This document shows, piece by piece, positions 42,122 to 49,591 of a DNA stretch of 54,369 bases (positions are counted from its first letter, which is position 1; every line of letters begins with the position of its first letter). A program made the position numbers and the translations under genes. The notes beneath the pieces were generated by a model. That model was not told the DNA's origin and did no database searches. It saw nothing but the letters and a program-made list of their open reading frames with translations. Origin of the DNA: JBFHQE01 sp041592335 (GTDB lineage: Bacteria; Pseudomonadota; Gammaproteobacteria; Thiohalobacterales; Thiohalobacteraceae); the NCBI GenBank assembly GCA_041592335.1, contig JBFHQE010000016.1, positions 1-54,369 on the forward strand, given 5' to 3'.

Positions 42122-42700
42122 TTAACGTTGCTCCAGGGCTGGCTGGTCATAACCGACAATACGCACCTGTGGCGACATACCGAGACGGCCATTACGCGCT
42201 GCAAACTCGTTATGATTGACCAGGTACTGGTTCAGTTGATCCACCACTTGCGGCTGCGCGTTGGCCAGCTGCGCGCTGGGTAACTGGGCCGGATCGATAC
42301 GCTTGAAATCTTCCGTCTTAGGCATGGTTTCCTGCTGGGCCAGTTGTTGCAGGCCGGGATCCGGCAAATCGGCCTGGCGCACGGCGAGCACCGCCACAAT
42401 CGCGACCGAGGCGGCAATGGCCGCGCCAATGAAAGGCTTGCTCCAGTGCGCGGCGGATTTTGCGGGGGAAGCGTGATGCGTAACCTCGGCCGTCACCTGC
42501 GCGGCCACGCGATCCGCCAGCGTGAAATCCATGGCGTCCGGCAATTGTCCGCGCAACGAATCACCGATCACATGATAACGTTGCCAGCGCGCCGCCAGCT
42601 GCGGATCCTGCTCCACACGCTTCATCAGCAAGGCCTGTTCGGCGCTACTCAGCTCACCATCCACCCATGCAGATAACTGTTCGTCGATTTTGTCACTCAT
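42122..42700 (-). CDS. rseA: Anti-sigma-E factor RseA/MucA
   Basis: Single-pass membrane protein that holds sigma-E inactive. It has 192 residues from ATG 42700. The N-terminal anti-sigma domain (DEQLSAWVDGELSSAEQALLMKR, WQRYHVIGDSLRGQ) is followed by one transmembrane helix (about 92-112, IGAAIAASVAIVAVLAV) and a periplasmic tail for RseB. It lies 40 bases after rpoE. Release would need DegS and RseP, which are not in the window. Confidence 0.93.
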   Translation of the reverse strand: MSDKIDEQLSAWVDGELSSAEQALLMKRVEQDPQLAARWQRYHVIGDSLRGQLPDAMDFTLADRVAAQVTAEVTHHASPAKSAAHWSKPFIGAAIAASVAIVAVLAVRQADLPDPGLQQLAQQETMPKTEDFKRIDPAQLPSAQLANAQPQVVDQLNQYLVNHNEFAARNGRLGMSPQVRIVGYDQPALEQR

Positions 42701-42740
42701 ATTGCCACCCGGCACTGTGCCTGTTTCATCGCCCCGCCGG

Positions 42741-43316
42741 CTAATCCAGCAAGGGTTTCAGTTTATTCTCGATCGCCTCGCGCGCTCTGAAGATGCGCGA
42801 CCGAACCGTTCCGATCGGACAATCCATTGCCTGAGAAATTTCCTCGTAACTCAGCCCTTCCAGCTCGCGCAGCACGATGGCGGTACGCAGCTCGTCCGGC
42901 AGCGACTCAATGGCCGCATTGATGGTCGAGCCGATTTCATCCTTAAGCAACAACCGTTCCGGCGTTCCGTATTCCTTAAGACCGGCCGCCCCCTCGAATT
43001 GTTCCGCATCCACTGCATCAATGTCGTCGCTGGGCGGACGCCGCCCCTGCGCGACCAGGTGATTCTTGGCCGTATTGATGGCAATCCGGTACATCCAGGT
43101 ATAGAAAGCGCTGTCACCGCGAAACGAGCCGATCGCCCGGTAGGCCTTGATAAAGGCCTCCTGCGCCACATCCAGGGCGTCCGCCTGATTGGATACATAA
43201 CGGCTGATAACCTGCACCACCTTATGCTGATACTTCCGCACCAGCAGATCGAAGGCCCGCTTGTCTCCCCCTTGCACCCGCTCAACCAGCTGCAGGTCGG
43301 TATTTTTCTCGCTCAT
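42741..43316 (-). CDS. rpoE: Envelope-stress sigma factor RpoE/AlgU
   Basis: ECF sigma factor directing transcription of envelope-repair genes. It has 191 residues. Region 2 contains ALDVAQEAFIKAYRAIGSFRGDSAFYTWMYRIAINTAKN, and region 4 contains ELRTAIVLRELEGLSYEEISQAMDCPIGTVRSRIFRARE. It heads rseA-rseB-rseC-degP and is divergent from nadB, as in E. coli. A promoter of its own type lies just upstream (43348-43374), so it should activate itself. Confidence 0.97.
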   Translation of the reverse strand: MSEKNTDLQLVERVQGGDKRAFDLLVRKYQHKVVQVISRYVSNQADALDVAQEAFIKAYRAIGSFRGDSAFYTWMYRIAINTAKNHLVAQGRRPPSDDIDAVDAEQFEGAAGLKEYGTPERLLLKDEIGSTINAAIESLPDELRTAIVLRELEGLSYEEISQAMDCPIGTVRSRIFRAREAIENKLKPLLD

Positions 43317-43347
43317 GGATTATTGTGACTCATGCGTTTCCCGGGAA

Positions 43348-43374
43348 GTAGACCGCCCAATCATAAAATAGTTC
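43348..43374 (-). promoter_or_regulatory. Sigma-E-type autoregulatory promoter
   Basis: On the minus strand GAACTA (43374-43369) and TCTAC (43352-43348) with a 16-base spacer, close to the sigma-E consensus GAACTT-N16-TCTGA. The predicted start near 43341 is about 25 bases before the rpoE ATG. Confidence 0.7.
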
Positions 43375-43469
43375 GCCCCCGGAAGCGTATTCAGGTACTG
43401 TTATGGCTGTTTAATCAACCGGTTGCAAGACTAGCAACCTTAACCAACTGGGCCCGGTCAGACAAGCGA

Positions 43470-45110
43470 ATGAAGCAAATTCAGCATTCCCATGACATTC
43501 TGGTCATCGGCAGCGGCAGTGCCGGGCTGCGGCTGGCGCTGGAACTGGCGGATCACGCCCGGGTTGCGGTGCTGGCCAAGAGCCAGCTCAGCGAGAGCAG
43601 CAGCTATTACGCCCAGGGTGGCGTCTCAGCGGTGCTGGACAAGGAAGACAGCTTCGCCAGCCACGTGGATGACACCCTGAATGCCGGTGTCGGCCTGTGC
43701 CACGAAGACGTGGTCCGCCATACCGTCGAGCATGGCCCCGAAGCCATTGAATGGCTGATCAATAATGGCGTGGAGTTTTCCCGCAACCCCAAATCGCCCG
43801 ACAGTTTTCACCTTACCCGCGAGGGCGGCCACAGTCACCGGCGCGTCATTCATGCCGCCGACGCCACCGGTCGCGAGATCGAGAATGCCCTGATCCGCAA
43901 TGCGCGCGCGCATGCCAATATCGACCTGTTCGAGCGCTATATCGCCATCGATCTGATCACCTCCGGCAAGGTCGGCCTGGCCGGTAACCGCTGCCTGGGC
44001 GCCTATGTCCTGAATCGCAATGCCGATCATGTCGAGGTATTTCGCGCCCACTTCGTGGTGCTCGCCACCGGCGGCGCCAGCAAGGTGTATCTCTACACCA
44101 GCAACCCCGACACCTCCAGCGGCGACGGCATCGCCATGGCCTGGCGCGCCGGTTGCCGAGTGGCCAACCTGGAGTTCAACCAGTTTCATCCGACCTGCCT
44201 GTATCACCCGCAGGCCCGGACTTTCCTGATCACCGAAGCCGTGCGCGGTGAAGGTGGCAAATTGCTGCTGCCCAATGGCGAGCGTTTCATGGATCGTTTC
44301 GACCCACGCGGTGAACTGGCGCCGCGCGATATCGTCGCCCGCGCCATTGACCATGAAATGAAACGCCTCGGGGCGGAATCAGTGTTCCTCGATATCAGCC
44401 ACAAACCGGCGGCATTCATCCGGGAGCACTTCCCGACTGTCTATGAACGCTGCCTTGAATACGGTTATGACATTACCAAACAACCAATCCCGGTAGTGCC
44501 TGCCGCGCATTACACCTGTGGCGGCGTAATGACCGACCTGCAGGGACACACCGACCTGCCCGGCCTGTATGCGATTGGCGAAACCACGCACACCGGCCTG
44601 CATGGCGCCAACCGCATGGCGAGTAATTCACTGCTGGAATGCCTGGTGTTTGCCAAGTCGGCTGCTCAGAACATCATCGCCAAACTCGATCAGACACCGG
44701 AACCGCCGACACTGCCCGCATGGGATGAATCGCGCGTCACCGATTCGGATGAAGAAGTTGTGGTCAGTCACAACTGGGATGAACTGCGGCGCTTCATGTG
44801 GGACTACGTCGGCATTGTGCGCAGCACCAAACGGCTGCAACGTGCATTACGCCGCGTGGAACTGCTGCAACATGAAATTCATGAGTACTACAGCAACTTC
44901 CGCGTCACCAATGATTTGATTGAACTGCGTAACCTGGTACAGGTCGCTGAACTGATTATTCGCTGTGCGCTGTCGCGCAAGGAAAGTCGTGGCTTGCATT
45001 ACACGCTGGATTACCCGGAACTGGATTCCAAACATAAGCCCCAGGACACAGTGTTAATCCCACCTCAGCCAAGTCGCACCAGTTCAATCAACTGGGCGAG
45101 TAATCCTTAA
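43470..45110 (+). CDS. nadB: L-aspartate oxidase
   Basis: FAD enzyme that oxidises aspartate to iminoaspartate, the first step of NAD synthesis; can use O2 or fumarate as acceptor. It has 546 residues from ATG 43470; an in-frame extension back to 43332 is basic and unlike the family. Landmarks are the FAD motif DILVIGSGSAGLRLALEL, SSYYAQGGVSAVLD, HSHRRVIHAADATGREIE and GVMTDLQGHTDLPGLYAIGETTHTGLHGANRMASNSLLE. It is divergent from rpoE. NadA and NadC are not in the window. Confidence 0.96.
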   Translation: MKQIQHSHDILVIGSGSAGLRLALELADHARVAVLAKSQLSESSSYYAQGGVSAVLDKEDSFASHVDDTLNAGVGLCHEDVVRHTVEHGPEAIEWLINNGVEFSRNPKSPDSFHLTREGGHSHRRVIHAADATGREIENALIRNARAHANIDLFERYIAIDLITSGKVGLAGNRCLGAYVLNRNADHVEVFRAHFVVLATGGASKVYLYTSNPDTSSGDGIAMAWRAGCRVANLEFNQFHPTCLYHPQARTFLITEAVRGEGGKLLLPNGERFMDRFDPRGELAPRDIVARAIDHEMKRLGAESVFLDISHKPAAFIREHFPTVYERCLEYGYDITKQPIPVVPAAHYTCGGVMTDLQGHTDLPGLYAIGETTHTGLHGANRMASNSLLECLVFAKSAAQNIIAKLDQTPEPPTLPAWDESRVTDSDEEVVVSHNWDELRRFMWDYVGIVRSTKRLQRALRRVELLQHEIHEYYSNFRVTNDLIELRNLVQVAELIIRCALSRKESRGLHYTLDYPELDSKHKPQDTVLIPPQPSRTSSINWASNP

Positions 45111-45516
45111 AGCGGAAGGAACCATTCTTTAGTTTTTCAGCAGCTGCGCGCTAATAGCTGCCTCTTACTTCTCATCATTGCGAGGAGCGAAGCGACGTGG
45201 CAATCCCCTAAACACAACGAAGAAATAAAAAGTATCGTCATTCCGGCGAAAGCCGGAATCCATCAATTAAGAACACCTGATTTCAAACTTGGCCAAGTTT
45301 TCGTTGATCTTAAATAGAGCAATTAACAATAAACTTTAGTTGCAACTGAACGAACACCCCTGGATCCCGGCCCTCGCCGGGATGACGAACCAAACAACAG
45401 CACATGCACCTTCAAGGGATTGCCACGTCGCTTCGCTCCTCGCAATGACGAGATACTTTCACTTCCGCTAAGTGCCATTTTGAGACCTGGCTGCGGAATT
45501 CCGTTAGGTCCGCTTT
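45111..45516. other. Gene-free repeat region between nadB and zur
   Basis: 406 bases between the converging genes nadB and zur with no coding frame. Almost all of it is the nested element 45175-45448. An 8-base pair AGCGGAAG/CTTCCGCT (45111-45118 and 45462-45469) may be an outer remnant. No clear terminator for either gene was found apart from the hairpins of the element. Confidence 0.75.
45175..45448. repeat. Nested inverted-repeat element (MITE-like)
   Basis: Outer arms of 33 bases are perfect inverted copies (45175-45207, beginning TCATTGCGAGGAGCGAAGCG; and 45416-45448). Inner palindromic units (45236-45262 and 45361-45387) of the family seen at 9271-9342 form a second inverted pair. The gap between outer and inner unit is 28 bases on both sides, but the gap sequences are unrelated. 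The core contains the perfect 16-base palindrome AAACTTGGCCAAGTTT (45285-45300). There is no coding capacity. Confidence 0.85.
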
Positions 45517-45966
45517 CTACTTCTTCCCACTACACTGCGCACAGGTTCCCATTAACTCCACCACCGGTCGCTTGGTCTTGAAACCGATTGCTTCGCTGGC
45601 TTGCTGCAATTTCTGCACAACAGAATCATCTTCAAGCTCGGCCACTTCACCGCAATCCGCGCAGATCAGAAACTGGCTGGCGTGCGGATGATCGGGATGG
45701 GTACAGCCGACAAAGGCATTGATGCTTTCCAGCTTATGCACCAGCCCCTGCTCCATCAGAAAATCGAGCGCACGATACACGGTCGGTGGCGCCGGGTTCT
45801 TAACCGTCTCACGCATGCGATCGAGCAAATCGTAAGCACTGACCGGCTTATCCGATTCAAGCAGCAGCTTTAACACGATCTTGCGTTGTTCCGTCAACCG
45901 GACACCACGCTCATGACAGAGCGCATCGGCAAGAGACAGGACTTTGCCAATATCTTTTCTAGTCAT
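45517..45966 (-). CDS. zur: Zinc uptake regulator Zur (Fur family)
   Basis: Zinc-dependent repressor of zinc import genes. It has 149 residues: an N-terminal winged helix (GVRLTEQRKIVLKLLLESDKPVSAYDLLDRM, PPTVYRALDFLMEQGLVHKLESINAF) and a C-terminal dimerisation domain with two CxxC pairs (CADC, CAQC) for structural zinc, plus CTHPDHPH. The context, directly behind znuB with an 8-base overlap, supports Zur rather than Fur. It probably acts on the box at 48501-48518, giving feedback on its own operon. Confidence 0.93.
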   Translation of the reverse strand: MTRKDIGKVLSLADALCHERGVRLTEQRKIVLKLLLESDKPVSAYDLLDRMRETVKNPAPPTVYRALDFLMEQGLVHKLESINAFVGCTHPDHPHASQFLICADCGEVAELEDDSVVQKLQQASEAIGFKTKRPVVELMGTCAQCSGKK

Positions 45967-46831
45967 TCTCGTCTCCCCCTGCAGCAGGACTCAGCGCAAC
46001 TCGTCTGGCGCGACGACGTTGCGCAAGCTGGCTATGAATAGCGGAAATCACGTACACCGCTCCGGCCAGCAAAATGATGGTTGGCCCGGCAGGAAGATCA
46101 GGCCCGTAAGACAACGCCAGTCCACTGACACTGAGCGCCGCACCCAGCAGGGTCGCAATCAGCATCATGCGGCCCAGCGAATGCACATACTGCCCGGCCA
46201 CGGCCGCGGGCAGGGTCAGCAACGCCAGCACCAGGATCAAACCTACCACCTGGATCAACAACACCACGGTCACAGCGACCAGCACCAGCAATAACAGATA
46301 AAAGAAACCGACCGGAATGCCGCGCAAGCGCGCGAACTCTTCGTCAAACACGACCGCCAGGAACTGGCGATGATAGGCGGCGACAATCAACAGCAATACC
46401 GCATCCAGCACAATCATGAAGATCAGGCTTTCACGAGGAACCAGCAGGATATTGCCGAACAGATAGCTCATCAGGTCCGCCTGGTAACCGGGCGCCTTGG
46501 CGATAAACATGACGCCGATCGCCATACCGATTGCCCACAAGGCACTGATCAGCGTATCTTCCTGCGCACGCCAGTTGAGCCGCACCCAACCGATCAGCAA
46601 CGCGGCAAAGATGGCGGCCAGCAACGCACCGTGCAACGGATCGAACCCGTAATACATCGCCGCCCCCATACCCCCGAGCACCGAGTGCGCGATACCACCG
46701 GCGATAAAGGCGATGCGCTTCACGACAACATAAGTCCCCATCACCCCGCAGCCGATACTCGCCAGCAATGCCGCGATAACGGCTGTCTGCAGAAAACCGT
46801 GCTGGGTTAATGCCGTAAAAAACTCACTCAT
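45959..46831 (-). CDS. znuB: Zinc ABC transporter permease ZnuB
   Basis: Inner-membrane permease of the high-affinity zinc importer. It has 290 residues with about eight hydrophobic helices. The family segments are AGGIAHSVLGGMGAAMYYG and FDEEFARLRGIPVGFFYLLLLVLVAVTVVLLIQVVGLILVLALL. It lies 3 bases after znuC and overlaps zur by 8 bases. Confidence 0.94.
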   Translation of the reverse strand: MSEFFTALTQHGFLQTAVIAALLASIGCGVMGTYVVVKRIAFIAGGIAHSVLGGMGAAMYYGFDPLHGALLAAIFAALLIGWVRLNWRAQEDTLISALWAIGMAIGVMFIAKAPGYQADLMSYLFGNILLVPRESLIFMIVLDAVLLLIVAAYHRQFLAVVFDEEFARLRGIPVGFFYLLLLVLVAVTVVLLIQVVGLILVLALLTLPAAVAGQYVHSLGRMMLIATLLGAALSVSGLALSYGPDLPAGPTIILLAGAVYVISAIHSQLAQRRRARRVALSPAAGGDEND

Positions 46832-46834
46832 ACA

Positions 46835-47584
46835 TTAATGCGAGTGCGCGATCATGCGCACATGCTCCCCGTAAAGTTCCTGGATCACCTGGCCATCCAC
46901 TGCATCCGTCTGGTGACAGACCAGCGTCCGGTTGAGACAGGCCACGCGATTCACATAGTCTGAAATAAACGCCACGTCATGCGACACCACCAGGATCGTC
47001 ATGCGCTCGTTCAGCATCTTCAATAAATCAAATATCTCGTGTTCCATGCGCTGATCGATATTCGCGGTAGGCTCATCGAGAATCAGAATACGTGGCGCGC
47101 TGACCAATGCACGCGCCAGCAACACGCGTTGCAACTGCCCGCCGGAGAGACTGCCGATCTGGCGATGCAACAGGTTGTCTGCCTCCACTTCCTTCAATGC
47201 ACGGTGCACGGCTTCCCGATCCTTGCGCGACACCCGGGACGGCAACAGCGCATTCCACCAGCGACCACTGGAATTGCTTCCCTGCAGACCCAGCATCACC
47301 ACCTGCTCCACCGTGATCGGAAAATCGCGCGGAAAACTCGGATATTGCGGTACATAACCCACCTGGTGCCGGGCGGTACGTGGCGCCTTGCCCAACACGC
47401 GAATACGACCGGACTGGGGCGTCAACTGCCCCAGGATCAATTTCAGCAAGGTGCTTTTACCACCGGCATTGGGACCGACAATGCCCAGAAACTCACCGGC
47501 CTCGACACGCAGGTTGATGTTGGCCAGCGTGGCCACTTCGCCGTAAGAAAAATCCACGCCGTCGATTTCAATCACTGAACTCAT
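46835..47584 (-). CDS. znuC: Zinc ABC transporter ATPase ZnuC
   Basis: ATP-binding subunit of the zinc importer. It has 249 residues with Walker A GPNAGGKSTLLK, Q-loop YVPQYPSFPRDFP, signature LSGGQLQRVLLARAL, Walker B ILILDEPTANID and the switch His in VVSHDVAF. Its ATG overlaps the znuA stop (ATGA). The order znuA-znuC-znuB-zur in one transcript differs from E. coli, where znuA is divergent. Confidence 0.95.
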   Translation of the reverse strand: MSSVIEIDGVDFSYGEVATLANINLRVEAGEFLGIVGPNAGGKSTLLKLILGQLTPQSGRIRVLGKAPRTARHQVGYVPQYPSFPRDFPITVEQVVMLGLQGSNSSGRWWNALLPSRVSRKDREAVHRALKEVEADNLLHRQIGSLSGGQLQRVLLARALVSAPRILILDEPTANIDQRMEHEIFDLLKMLNERMTILVVSHDVAFISDYVNRVACLNRTLVCHQTDAVDGQVIQELYGEHVRMIAHSH

Positions 47585-48429
47585 GGTTGCAACGCCTCCG
47601 CGAACTGCGCCGCAATCGTCGGCAGATTGAAAATAATGTCCTCGGACAGCGGATCCACGGCAATAACCTCGCCGTCGATGGCATTGGCCACCTGCTGCGC
47701 CAGTCGCTGATCAAATTGCGGCTGAACAAACACCACATGAATCTGCTGTTGCCGCGCCTGGTCGATCAGGGTTGCGAGCCCTTTTGCACCCGGCTCCTTG
47801 CCACCGCGCTCAATCGGCACCTGGATCAGGCCGTACTCTTCCGCGAAGTAACCCCAGGCCGGGTGAAATACCATGAAACGATAGCCCTTGAATGGCGCCA
47901 GCCGTTGCTGCACATCAGCATGGATTGCATCTAATCGATTCAGGAGTGCCGCGTGGTTAGCGCGATAATCAGCGGCGTTATCCGGATCTATCAATGACAG
48001 TCGATCGTGAATCAATGCGGCCATGTGTTTAACCCGCAACGGACTGGTCCAGACATGCGGGTCTATCTCATCTTCATGATCGTGCGCATCATGTTCATGC
48101 GTAAACATCTCGCTTAACGGCATACCCTCGCGCACATCCAGAATCTGCATCGCGGGATTGGACGCAGCAATGCGCCGCATCCAGGCATCTTCAAACGGCA
48201 CACCAGTACGCACGAACAAGGCGGCTTGTGACAATGCAGTTATCTGCTGCGGAGTCGGTTCGTAGGTATGGGGATTGAAACCGGGACGCACCAGGGACTG
48301 CGCTTCAACATGATCGCCACCTATGCTCTCCACGACCGCCCTGAGCGGCAGCACACTGGTAAACACGCGTACCGGCTCCGCCAGACTCAACGCCGGCCAG
48401 AGCAATACAAACCACAGCAAGAAACGCAT
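47581..48429 (-). CDS. znuA: Zinc-binding periplasmic protein ZnuA
   Basis: Periplasmic zinc receptor of the importer. It has 282 residues from ATG 48429, which has GGGAG five bases upstream; earlier starts are less good. A signal peptide (about 1-17, ALSLA) is followed by a cluster A-I fold with a short His/Asp loop (HEHDAHDHEDEIDPHVW) between likely zinc ligands, and FHPAWGYFAEEYGL. The loop is shorter than in E. coli ZnuA. It is the first gene of znuA-znuC-znuB-zur. Confidence 0.94.
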   Translation of the reverse strand: MRFLLWFVLLWPALSLAEPVRVFTSVLPLRAVVESIGGDHVEAQSLVRPGFNPHTYEPTPQQITALSQAALFVRTGVPFEDAWMRRIAASNPAMQILDVREGMPLSEMFTHEHDAHDHEDEIDPHVWTSPLRVKHMAALIHDRLSLIDPDNAADYRANHAALLNRLDAIHADVQQRLAPFKGYRFMVFHPAWGYFAEEYGLIQVPIERGGKEPGAKGLATLIDQARQQQIHVVFVQPQFDQRLAQQVANAIDGEVIAVDPLSEDIIFNLPTIAAQFAEALQP

Positions 48430-48500
48430 AAGACTCCCGGGGATAGACATTAATCGCAACACGCATCAGGGATAAACGGGCTGACAGCAGCGCCAGTTTT

Positions 48501-48533
48501 GTAACATTATAACGTTACCGCCTAACCTGGCAA
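48501..48533 (-). promoter_or_regulatory. znu promoter overlapped by Zur-like box
   Basis: On the minus strand TTGCCA (48533-48528) and a perfect TATAAT (48511-48506) are 16 bases apart. The palindrome 48501-48518, GTAACATTATAACGTTAC on the plus strand, resembles the gammaproteobacterial Zur box (GTTATA-TATAAC type) and covers the whole -10 element. Zinc-loaded Zur would block polymerase here. Confidence 0.78.
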
Positions 48534-48572
48534 GCTGTGCATTGAAATCGTAACGAGAAGGGATTTACGGAC

Positions 48573-48839
48573 TTAAGCTGTTGTGAATTCAGTAAAATTT
48601 TTTGGTGTGGCGATTTCGCAGTCCACCCTGCTGACATTTGCCATATCCGGCCCATGCCAGAGCCAGGCACAGAGTTCGTCCACATTGGCCGCCACGCCCT
48701 CGGCCCAGACCTCGACGCGGCCATCGGGAAGGTTTTTCGCGTAACCCGTCACTGCCAGCTCGTTCGCCTTTCTCTGGGTCGTTGCGCGAAAGAACACGCC
48801 TTGCACGCGCCCTTCCACCAGGCAACGCCGCGCCATCAT
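48573..48839 (-). CDS. acyP: Acylphosphatase
   Basis: Small enzyme that hydrolyses acyl phosphates such as carbamoyl or acetyl phosphate. It has 88 residues. The family signatures are GRVQGVFFRATTQRKA, with the catalytic Arg, and GYAKNLPDGRVEVWAEG, with the catalytic Asn. Its ATG overlaps the stop of the HlyD-like gene (ATGA), so it is the last cistron of the tolC-hlyD group, an unusual neighbour with no obvious functional link. Confidence 0.92.
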   Translation of the reverse strand: MMARRCLVEGRVQGVFFRATTQRKANELAVTGYAKNLPDGRVEVWAEGVAANVDELCAWLWHGPDMANVSRVDCEIATPKNFTEFTTA

Positions 48840-49591
48840 GGCAGATCGACTTCCGCCTTCATGCCCGGTAGATATCGGACACCATCGCCTACGGCAAACT
48901 CAATGGCCACGGCGTAACGCGCTTGTTCCGGTTGCAGGTCGATGGACGAGATCACCCCCTGCAGCGATGCATCATTCACTTTCAGCTGGACCGACTGACC
49001 GGGTTGCAACCGGGCAAGCGTTTCGACAGGTACCCGCGCAACCGCCCGCATGGCATCGCGTTTGGCGACCGTCAGCAAGGTTTTCGGGACATAACTCTGC
49101 ATCAGCACCTCGCCCGGCATGACATTGCGTCGAATCACCCAGGCGTCGAAAGGTGCCTTGATCGTGGCATGATCGAGCTGGAACCGTGCCTCGGTGACAT
49201 TCGCCCTGGCCGCCTGATACTGGGCGTTAACTTTTTCGTAGGCGATCTCCGCAAGCTGCAAATCCCGATCCGATAACACCGTGCTGGCATAGAGTTCCTC
49301 GGCGCGATTGAATTCACGCTGCGCCTCTTCCAGATCGATCGCCAGGGATTTGAATTGTGCCTCGGCCGCCGCCAGGTTTGCCTTGAAGACGGCGGTATCG
49401 AGCGACAGCAACAGGCTTCCCGCTGCAACAGCCTGCCCCGACTCGGCATTCACTTTCTGCACCACGCCGGAAACCGGCACACTCAGTTCAACCCTGTCAG
49501 CCCAGTCCAGCTCCGCCGTGAAATTCTCGGCACCCGATGTCAGCGGCAAGAGCCAGGCCAACCCGGCCAATACAGTCATTAAACGCTTCAT
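48836..49591 (-). CDS. HlyD-family periplasmic adaptor, no pump partner
   Basis: Membrane-fusion-protein component of a tripartite efflux system. It has 251 residues, shorter than typical RND adaptors (about 350-400). A signal peptide (about 1-21) is followed by a lipoyl half-motif (VPVSGVVQKVNAESGQAVAAGSLLLSLD), a coiled-coil hairpin (about 75-135), the second lipoyl half (DHATIKAPFDAWVIRRNVMPGEVL) and a beta-barrel domain. The membrane-proximal domain seems reduced. It is coupled to the TolC-like gene by ATGA. No RND, ABC or MFS pump lies nearby, so the energy-providing partner is missing or elsewhere. Confidence 0.88.
   Translation of the reverse strand: MKRLMTVLAGLAWLLPLTSGAENFTAELDWADRVELSVPVSGVVQKVNAESGQAVAAGSLLLSLDTAVFKANLAAAEAQFKSLAIDLEEAQREFNRAEELYASTVLSDRDLQLAEIAYEKVNAQYQAARANVTEARFQLDHATIKAPFDAWVIRRNVMPGEVLMQSYVPKTLLTVAKRDAMRAVARVPVETLARLQPGQSVQLKVNDASLQGVISSIDLQPEQARYAVAIEFAVGDGVRYLPGMKAEVDLP

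Noticed and set aside
45175..45448. Repeats between nadB and zur as a CRISPR array
   Set aside because: Repeats are inverted and nested, not regularly spaced direct repeats, and no cas gene is present.
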